Source: Pyrenophora tritici-repentis
Lineage: Eukaryota; Ascomycota; Dothideomycetes; Pleosporales; Pleosporaceae
Reading direction: 5' to 3'
Assembly (NCBI RefSeq): GCF_003171515.1
Contig: NC_089390.1
Coordinates: forward strand, 5,952,001-6,016,000
Length of the DNA stretch: 64,000 nucleotides
Positions 55,969 to 64,000 of this stretch are shown in pieces. A program made the translations under genes and the position numbers. A model generated the notes under the pieces. That model saw only the letters and a list, made by a program, of their open reading frames with translations. It was not told the origin of the DNA and did no database searches. Within the stretch, counting starts at the first letter, position 1; every line of letters starts with the position of its first letter.

Positions 55969-58123
55969 TCAACGTGGACGAGGCTGCATGGAACCCATCG
56001 GCTGTTGCATCTGGGGAGGGTACATTTGTTGGCGCTTGGCCGGGTTGTTGAGATCATCACCTCCCGAAATCTCCGAGACCTGCCGACGATGAGCCGGGGG
56101 TAGCTGCGCTTGCTGCGGCATCTGCATATGTGGCGAACTACTGTACCCCATGTTACTTTGCAAAGCGCTAACACCATAAGCACTTGGGTGCTGCACTGGT
56201 TGCCCTCGCATAGCCTGCGCAAAGTCATCCGGGACCGTTGTACCAACAGGAGAGACGCCTGGCATCTGGTTAGGCGAGTTCCAGTTGCTAACAGCTTGTG
56301 GTGATTTTGCTGGGGAATCCTCTTCCTTCAGAAAGGGCTGTCGTGCTATCTGTACAGGCTGTGGTGCTACCATGGTGCCATCGCCTTGGGCCGACGGCTT
56401 CTTGAGGTGGACAAGGTGCTTCTCCAGCATGTGCAAGAGACCTTCCTTGGTGAATGGCTTGGGAAGAACATCGTTCATGCCTGGAATTGTTAGTGTATGA
56501 TTAGAATCAGGATCAGCCTGCCTTACCGTGTTGGAAGTACATGGAGATGTCGTCACTTCGAATGTTCGAAGTCATGGCGACAATCGGTGTTGTATCGAAT
56601 TGTCGGATCAAATGGCATGCCGAAACACCATCAAGGTTCGGCATGATGATATCCATCAGAACCAAGTCGTACTTTGAACCGTTGTTCATCTTGTTGACTG
56701 CCTCTAGACCATCGAGCTGGTTTCAATTAGTGGGTGCTTCTCAACACATGACTACACAACTTACCGCACTATCAATCGAGCAGTGGAAGGCATACAAGAA
56801 CTTGCTTCCGATACGACGGCACGTAGGGTCGTCTTCGACAAGCAAGATCTGTGGGGGGCGAATCCAGCCTGGGTCGGGAATCGTGCTCTTCTTCCTCCCT
56901 TCTTGGAATTTTGGCTCGGCTGGGTCTACGGCTTTTGGTGGAGCTGCGTATGGAATGTTGTTAATGTGCTCACTATACATAGGGTCAATGCCATTTGACG
57001 AACCAACCGGATACACAAGGTTATCGAGATTTTCTAAACGCATCGATCCTGTTGAAGTTGCTGATGGCGGGCCACGACTTGTAGGTCGTACCGCCGCACG
57101 AGCCGCAAAATCCGGGGGTGGTGTTGTCAATGTGCCGTTCATCCTCATGGTGATCTCGTTCATATGCTCCAAGTTGCGAGGGTTCAGCATGGCGTCGGCG
57201 TTTGTCTCACTAAGGAGCTTGGAAGCATGCTGCAAGGGCGAGGCTGGGTTGTCATCATCGGTCGCCTGGGTGGTCTCAATGCCTCCGTTCTGGGATTCAG
57301 AAGTGGCGTTTCCGAAGATGAGTTTGCTGTTCCTTCTCTGGGTCGCGTCAACCCCGTGCAAAAACGTCATTATTTGTTGCATGACATGCTCGTGATTGAC
57401 CACGGTCTTTTGCAACCCAATTACTTCCTGCAAGAGCATGGAGTGATGGATACTCAGTTCATTGTAGCGACCCTCGAGCTGATGTAATTGGGCTTGGGTT
57501 GCCATGAGCTGTCCGCTAACCATATCCATCTGTTGAGACGGCGCGAACTCTTCATTGGACGCCTGGTTCGGTTTTCGAGGCGCTGGCGCCTTTCGTCGGA
57601 TATTATCGAGCGCATCCTTGTTGTTCATTTTAAAATCGGGGTGTTTAAATTCCCAGGCCTGCGGAGTGGTCAGTCAAACAGCTAGGAATGTGCGCGTGCG
57701 AGACTACATGGCACTGGATATGAACATACCCCGGGTCCATAAGGCGACTGGCCATTCTCTTCGTTGTTGTGACGGACTTTGTGGAAATCGTATTTATTGA
57801 GTTGGCGGACAAAGCTAGCAAAATTGCTGTGTTTGAAGTGCTTGGGAAGTATATGTTTTGTGAATTTTTCGTTCTGGTTGAGTGTTAACAGGACGAAGTT
57901 GATGGGCATAGGGCCGAAAGGCGCATACTTCTAGGACGACGAAGCTGTCGCCATCATTCCCCCACCGGACCACACTCTCGTCGCTCGGGTTCTCCAACAT
58001 CCTAGATGGCCATCAGCACAACGACGACGGCGCTTGGTCAGGCGCGTCGACGTACTTGTAAAGCTTGCGCACAAAGTCGCTCGAGTTGTTGGACCCGCCT
58101 CCGCCAGCTTGGTTGGGGTCCAT
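55969..58123 (-). CDS. SKN7: SKN7-type stress response regulator (HSF DNA-binding plus receiver domain)
   Basis: Six exons (58056-58123, 57929-58001, 57730-57873, 56765-57658, 56527-56716, 55969-56480) join in phase to 626 codons. All introns are 46-71 nt. Residues ~13-115 are an HSF-type domain ([46 protein letters not shown]). A coiled coil follows (~150-220). The receiver domain starts at [14 protein letters not shown] with phospho-acceptor D415 ([13 protein letters not shown]) and ends with the conserved Thr/Lys segments ([14 protein letters not shown]). The C-terminal ~130 residues are Gln/Pro/Met-rich and disordered. Skn7 receives phosphate from the Ypd1 phosphorelay and acts in the nucleus on oxidative and osmotic stress genes. 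The whole domain set is intact. It is head to head with a peroxiredoxin gene. Confidence 0.95.
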
Positions 58124-59224
58124 GATGGCGGTTGAATAGCGATTGCTGTCTGGCGTGGAAGCCCTCCCTCTCTCTCAGTCCTCGAGATGCGCGACAGCTA
58201 CCGAAAGCTCGCGTCAGGGCGAAATCCCACAGGTCTCGCAAAAAGTCCCGTCACAGGCTCCAGGGAATCGCAAGTGGCCGCAATGGCGACAGCGACGGAT
58301 GGCGCGCAGAGATCCGTAGCCGTGTTGGATGCGCTTAGAGTTTTGCCTGGCCAAGCGATCGGTCCTGGATGGGCGATGACGAAATATGCCAAAACGGGGA
58401 CGCCTTCTTCGAGGCGGTCGGAGGATGATGGACGGAATCTGGGCCTTCAGGTGTAAGAGACAGGGAGACATGGGCACACTCGCTCGTGGCTTCTGCACGG
58501 CACGCACTTGCGAGCTAAACGGGCCTAAAGCAGGTTAACACTGGGCTTGAGAGGAATGCAGTTGAGCTGTAGGGCGCTAGGGGAGTCTTGCCGAGGAGAG
58601 GGCAGGGATGGTGGCATAGTGGCATGGACGGATACGAACAACTGAGTGCGGCCTGCCCCAGGCGAGGCTGGCAATTGGCGTTTTATACGCGTGTTTCGCC
58701 TTTTGCATTTCCTGGCCATGACACATGTAGAACTGCACCCTCATTTCCAGCTACCATACATGCCCATTACCCCCAACCGCCCTTTTGCTGTGACGACAAA
58801 GTTGTTCAATCGTGGCTGTCTCCGTGGACGTGACGCATGTCTCCGCCAGATGCGCCGTTGACGATTCATCACCGGCTTAAGGCACGATCGGCATAGCGCA
58901 GGACAAGCCTGCGAATTGCATGTGGGTCGCTCATTATCCACCTTATTTGCTGCCGCTGCCATGCCTGCGAGCCCACTCGAGTCAGATGTATGGTAAAATA
59001 TGGTCATGGTGCCCGCCGAGGACCGACCAGACTGATGGTGGCAGTTGGTAGCAACCCCATTTTGCTGAGGCAGGCGCCACCGACCGTGTTGAGCGTAGCA
59101 CCTAGTACCGTAGTGCGCCTACTGTCCCTGTCAACCACCACACCCCGCCCATACCTCAACGCACTGCACCACCACCAAGCCAATCCAACACCTCCCACAC
59201 CGAACAGCCCACAGGACCCTTATC
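58124..59224. promoter_or_regulatory. Divergent promoter region between SKN7 and peroxiredoxin
   Basis: 1.1 kb between two opposite start codons. It contains GC-rich words of the GGC/GCC type near both ends and a pyrimidine-rich tract close to 59150-59220. No gene is supported inside. No clear Yap1 site (TTASTAA) was seen. Confidence 0.5.
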
Positions 59225-60041
59225 ATGTTCGCTGCTCGCCGCCTTTGTCTGGTCCGCCCAACTGCGACCCGACGTTTGTTCCACGCCTCTGCTCCTGCCT
59301 TTGTTAAAGTAGGAGACAAGCTGCCTGATGTCGACCTAGTCGAGGGCTCGCCTGGTAACAAAGTCAATCTCGCCAAGGAGTTGACCGGCAAAGGTTTAAT
59401 CATCGGTGAGTCCACACCACCTACCCCAATCTTCTGCACCTAACAGCCCCCCAGGCGTCCCGGCCGCCTTTTCACCCTCTTGCTCGGAGAGCCATGTCCC
59501 CGGCTACATCAACTCACCTAAGCTCAAGGATGCCGGCAATGTCTTCGTCGTGTCGGTGAACGACCCCTTTGTGTAGGTTCAGCCCACAATTACCTAAATC
59601 CCATGGACTGGTGTCGTGCACGTTCCATTAGACTTGTGCATCACCAGCTGAGGATACACAACTGCATGCGACCCTCACTGACCACGTGCAGCATGAAAGC
59701 TTGGGGCAAAATCCTCGATCCTTCGGGTTCCAGCGGCGTGAGTGTCCCTGTGCAAGTCGTGCAATGTTGTCATATTGATAGTCCGCAAGATCCGCTTCCT
59801 GGGTGATCCCAGTCTCAGCTTCACAAGAGCCCTCGACCTCTCCTTTGACGGCGCCTCCATCTTTGGCGGCGACCGTTCAAAGCGATACGCCCTCGTCATT
59901 GAAAACGGTGCCGTAAAGGCAGCGCACGTCGAACCCGACAACACGGGCTTAAACGGTTTGTAGTCTTGCTGATTGACTCCCCCAACTACCACGTTACTAA
60001 CATGGTTAGTCTCTGCTGCCGACAAGGTTCTGTACAAGTAG
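59225..60041 (+). CDS. Peroxiredoxin (Prx5/AHP1-type), mitochondrial leader
   Basis: Five exons (59225-59405, 59455-59572, 59692-59737, 59790-59955, 60010-60041) join in phase to 180 codons; introns range from 49 to 119 nt. The N-terminus (FAARRLCLVRPTATRRLFH) is basic and Ser/Arg-rich without acids, a mitochondrial targeting leader. The redoxin domain has VGDKLPDVDL and the peroxidatic C70 in PAAFSPSCSESHVPGY, then FVVSVNDPF, MKAWGKILD and IRFLGDPS. No second cysteine lies in the mature part, so it would act as a 1-Cys enzyme. It reduces H2O2 and alkyl hydroperoxides using thioredoxin or glutathione. The C-terminal exon supplies the conserved GLNVSAADKVL. Confidence 0.93.
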
Positions 60042-62370
60042 AAGATCTACACTGCAAATACGTGTGCGGAGTGAGGCACGATGATCAAACATTGATGCCT
60101 CCCAAGACCGAAGATTATGCCGAAGCTGCGTAACACTTTCGACAAGTACGTTTGATGGAGGAATCAATTCGCCGCAACCACCATGGCATGTCTGCTCCTC
60201 GGGTGAGAGACCACCGGCCATCGAGAGACTGTGAGTTATCGTAATTGGCTCAATGCATCACTCTACATTTGCCCTGCGTTTGCTAAGCTGTTCCTGTATG
60301 GTCTGTATGGTCTGTGATGCCATTCACTAGACTTCCACATGTTCTTCGCTGAATCGGTTTTTTTACCTGATAACTCGTTGGTTGTCCGGGAGGCCAATGT
60401 AGCTATGTTAGTACTTTGGTAGAGCTTACGTACTTCATAATCTCGGCATTCCTCTACCAGCACAGATACCATGGTTATACTTCCATTTCGCATCGTTTGA
60501 TCATAGCTTGTGTAGTTTGGTGGTGCCTCCACTTATAACACAACCAACGCTGTCGATGCTCTTGTGTTATGGTGTTCTCGAGCCATATCCTGTTTTCCTT
60601 GGCTACCTGTAAAAGAGCTGCGGACCCCAAATTTCCACGGTGACGAACAGCGTTTTCCAAATCCTTCCTAAATATCCAACATCAGCTGCGCTTCCGCTTA
60701 CCTCCGCTCGCGTCGCAACACCCTCGCCGCATTTCTTCGGGTCCGCTCCACCGCCTCCATTAGAACAAGCTCTCCCTGCTTTACTCAATCCTTCAATTTT
60801 TACCTGCGTCCACGGCTCGACAATGCACTCGTAATCTTTGTTCCATGTTGTTGGTGTTGAGGATAGACTGGTGCAATGGTCGGGTGCTTAGAAAAATATT
60901 CACAGCGAGAGTCTTGCCGACAGTGGGATCGGCTGTGCGGAGATCCGCAGAAATATTTGTGGTATATAAGGAGGCCTCTTCTCCAGCATACAATTTCGAA
61001 TATCGCATCTAGCTCTGGGGTTTCAATTCCATCCGCGCTTGTGTCTATTCATAAGAGTCGCGCGACTTCTCTGCCTTATATAGCGCAAACGGCAAACCCC
61101 TGGATCAAATGGATTTCCATTGTGAAAATTGAGCATGAAATTTATTACGCAAAGCTCTCACTAATCACATTGGAAAGCGAGCTACAAGACAACTACCAGA
61201 AATCTTCTACCGAAGGGATTGTGTAGAAATATCAAGACACCACGCGCTTGTGTTGAAGTCGCAGTATGGAATCTGAACGAATCTAGCTCCTGGAAACCTG
61301 ATATGAACAATACTGGCACAGCTTACCTCATGGATTTGGTTGCGCAGCAGGAAGAGCAAGGGAACCATGGGCTCTTACACCCGATTAAGATTGGGGTCCC
61401 ATAGCTCCGCGGAGCAACGGCAAAAGCCGAGAGATTGGATATATCAGCCCGCCTCTAAAGCGACACTCATCCCACCAGGATTGTGCGAGTTTGTGATCTT
61501 AGAGTCGCTCACTGTGATTACCTACTTCCATGAGAAGTAGTGGTAGTGAGTGACTTGTTCTCTGCAAATCAGCCAGAAGTCACCTCCAGCAGATGAAGAG
61601 CTTGACTTGGTAGCTGGAAGAGGGGAATCAGAGCCGGTGCATTTCAGTGACCAACTGCTTACAAACTCAGTGGACAGCATGGTGTCAAACAAACAAAACT
61701 TTGGCTTGGTAACCACAGCAACAACATGACTTGGGAAACTAGGTTGATACGGACATACTTCAATGGGATCGATGATTCAAGACACATAAGTCTCGGTCTT
61801 AGTGTACTTAAAAAGAATATAAGAAAGGGCTAGAAAATTGGTGGAGGCATGCTAAGCCACTGCTATAGGCAATTTGTTGATATAAAATAATACATCCAGC
61901 TATACTATCGACCTCCCCATCATGAATCCCAAGATTAATTTGCAACCTCTTATCTACTACCCCTACCCGGTCAACGAAACAAACCAAAAAAAATGACAAT
62001 ATATGATACCCCACCACCCCTTCTATACCCGCGTAATGCTACGTGTCCTTAGTTTTACCATCGTTCACTCACCCTACACTCCCCTTGAACATGGTTAGTA
62101 AACGCTACTTGTACACTCCAAATCTTCAATCTCCTCCATACTCTTGTACGTCCTTGAATCAGCCACGTTTATGACTTACTAAATGGGTGTTGAATAAGGG
62201 ATTGAAAAGTTAGTAATAACTTGGAAAGCGAATGCAGAATCTGATACTCCGTGTGCGTAGAAATTCGGGCTATGTGCCAAGTGCTGTTGAAAAGAGTCTT
62301 GATTCCGAACATTGGACACACAAAATATGAAGTCTGAAGTGTAAGGTGTTTAGTAAGCAAACAAACAGAT

Positions 62371-62406
62371 GCGTGGCAACCAACGTGGCAACCAGCGTGG
62401 CAACAG
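62371..62406. repeat. Three 12-bp tandem repeats
   Basis: Units GCGTGGCAACCA, ACGTGGCAACCA and GCGTGGCAACAG run from 62371 to 62406, followed by a partial fourth. Confidence 0.85.
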
Positions 62407-62457
62407 ACGTAGCAGTAAACACTCATTTACGTACGTCGTTACCCAGCCTGCCCAGAC

Positions 62458-62650
62458 AAACACTCAATCTGCACCCTGCACCACCGTTTACCCTACATAC
62501 ACATTACACGTACATACCCGCAACCAGACCAAACTCCTTGCCCCTTACATCCCACTCTACCCAAACAACCCCAAGCAAACCCTTAATCTGTACCACCGTT
62601 TACGTACCCTGCACTACTTACACATACATACCCGCAACCAAACCAAACTC
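62458..62650. repeat. Imperfect ~119-bp tandem duplication
   Basis: AATCTG..CACCACCGTTTAC..TACATACCCGCAACC occurs twice, starting at 62466 and 62585, with small indels between the copies. Both copies end in CAAACTC. Confidence 0.75.
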
Positions 62651-63085
62651 ACATCCGCTATTCATAGCAATCTAGTACCCACTCTCCCCCGTATTTCCGC
62701 CCTGCTTCTGCGTTGCGGTGCAACGGCCTGCCTGCCTATAGCAGTCACATGTGGAGATAAGGTACAAGTTCCTATATTTAGACTAAACCACTTTAGCCTA
62801 GGAACCTGTATGCTAGGGATGAAAAGGGAAAAGGTTAAAATAACATCGGTGACATACTGTAGTCTTTTAGGAGTAAGAAAAGTTGTGCGTACACGGAAAA
62901 AAAGTAATTCCAGTGTTGGGTAACCGTGTGTTAGTTGTTATCAGATACTATATGAGTGAGCGAACGAGACAGTTTGTTCCAAAAAAAATTGCAAGGGAAA
63001 TGACGTTCGAATTAAGTAATGCATACCCCGAACCAAGTCCAGCCCTACGCACTACATCTCCAACTCCTCATGTTCAACACCCCAC

Positions 63086-64000
63086 TCACTTCTTCCCCGC
63101 AAACGCACAAGCACCAAGTTGTTTCTTCTCAGGCACAACATGAGGCGCGATATCGAAATCGAAGATATCCATCGGCAGCCCAATCGTCGTGCAGGCATTG
63201 GGGATATCCACGATACCGGCAATGTGGCCCTGGACAGGGGCACACGAGAGGAGAAGGTAGATTTGGTAGTCGTTGTAACCTAGACAGAACGTCGTTAGTA
63301 AAAGCCCTCAATCTCACAAAATAGCAGACAGACAAGCAATAAAAGTAATAGGAGGGATAGAGTAGGAAGAAGACAGAAATGAAAAGGGAACACGACATAC
63401 CAAACCTCCTCAAATACTCCACAACCCTCAAACAACTCTGCCTATACGCAACCGTTGCATCGAGATAATGCTGCTTGCCCTTCTCATCAACACTAAACCC
63501 CTCGAAATAAATATACCGTCCGGACCCAAACTGCGGTTCTACGGGGCCAGGGATGTAGATCGGACTCTTCATATCCAGCTGTTTCATACCACCTTTCATA
63601 ACGCTGAACTTCAGCGTAATCACACCCGCCATTTCAATCGCGCCGCAGAAGCTGATTTCGCCATCACCTTGGCTGAAATGCAAGTCACCAACGCTGAATT
63701 TAGCGCCAGGCACATGGACAGGGAGGTAGACTTTTGAGCCGCGGGAGAGGTTTTTGATGTCGCAGTTTCCGCCATGTTCGGGGCGGCCGGGGATGGTGCG
63801 CGCGCCTTCTTTTCCAATCTTTTGGAGGAGGTCAGCTGGTGCAGAGCCGGCGTGGACGTTGGTGGGTTGAGGGGGGTTCGGCCACGGTGCGGTTGAGGTG
63901 GGTGTGCGTGGTTATCAGTTCGGCTTCGCGCGTGTTCCAGGTTTCTAGGACTTCGGCCGAGGGGGGCACAACCGAGGACTGGGGCGGATGGGTTAGATGT
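63086..64000 (-). CDS. Formamidase (FmdA_AmdA family), 5' part outside window, apparent frameshift
   Basis: Two exons are visible (63401 to the right edge, and 63086-63279), with a 121-nt intron between EYLRRFG and YNDYQIY. The family signature is strong: ARTIPGRPEHGGNCDIKN, SRGSKVYLPVHVPGAKFSVG, DLHFSQGDGEISFCGAIEMA and GIVDIPNACTTIGLPMDIFD. These enzymes hydrolyse formamide to formate and ammonia in nitrogen metabolism and cyanide or nitrile detoxification. Upstream, ETWNTREAELITTH is in a different frame. The switch falls at a run of six G (63871-63876, plus strand), where one base less would restore the frame. It is either a recent mutation or a sequencing error. The start codon lies beyond 64000. 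Confidence 0.85.

Larger units (their letters stand above)
60042..63085. other. 3-kb stretch without a recognisable gene
   Basis: Only short frames occur. The longest is 60876-61226 (116 codons, plus strand), with no domain or codon bias. The sequence is AT-rich between 61700 and 62350 and carries two tandem repeats near 62.4-62.65 kb. It could be decayed transposon or lineage-specific noncoding DNA. Confidence 0.45.

Noticed and set aside
60876..61226. 116-codon plus-strand frame
   Set aside because: No domain, no codon bias, no splice partners. It is probably a chance frame.
1..64000. CRISPR arrays, rRNA, attachment sites or biosynthetic gene cluster
   Set aside because: No regularly spaced short repeats, no rRNA-like sequence, and no polyketide synthase, peptide synthetase or terpene genes in the window.

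Overview
The window is nuclear DNA of a filamentous ascomycete, most likely Dothideomycetes/Pleosporales. Genes carry short introns (mostly 46-60 nt, GT..AG, often with a CTAAC/CTGAC-like branch site). Families include a double Zn2Cys6 regulator, a SKN7 regulator, a BEACH protein, an Alp2/PepC-type vacuolar subtilase and an Ariadne-type RBR ligase. Mobile elements are of fungal type (pogo/Fot1, Tad-like LINE, Ty1/copia). The order is inferred from gene style and family resemblance, not from a search.

Left part (0-6.4 kb): a BTB/POZ gene, a possible small membrane-protein exon and a secreted or vacuolar amidohydrolase, all on the minus strand. At 6.466-16.283 kb lies one complete TA-flanked pogo/Fot1-like DNA transposon with 46-bp terminal inverted repeats. 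Its transposase frame is split by three head-to-tail insertions of the same LINE, each bounded by the same 13-bp target copy. The next 1.6 kb is gene-poor and holds diverged tandem repeats.

Middle part (17.9-32.3 kb): a minus-strand transcription factor with two tandem Zn2Cys6 clusters, a 2630-residue BEACH/WD40 protein, and a divergently transcribed vacuolar serine protease. The accessory-looking stretch at 32.9-47.7 kb has a BTB pseudogene beside an intact BTB paralog, and a multi-exon membrane-protein gene broken by one stop codon. It also has two paralogous small cysteine-rich secreted proteins from a tandem duplication. A very young copia element (38.937-44.327 kb, identical 235-bp LTRs, AAACT target duplication, intact 1517-residue polyprotein) lies between them. 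Two minor genes, one F-box-like, follow.

Right part (48-64 kb): a low-complexity Ser/Pro-rich coding region, then housekeeping genes. These are an RBR E3 ligase, eIF2B epsilon, and SKN7 head to head with a mitochondrial-type peroxiredoxin; the latter two may share stress regulation. About 3 kb without a recognisable gene follows, and a formamidase runs off the right edge with an apparent one-base frameshift. No tRNA, rRNA or CRISPR was found. Exon limits were derived by reading splice sites and checking phase; they are predictions, not transcript data.
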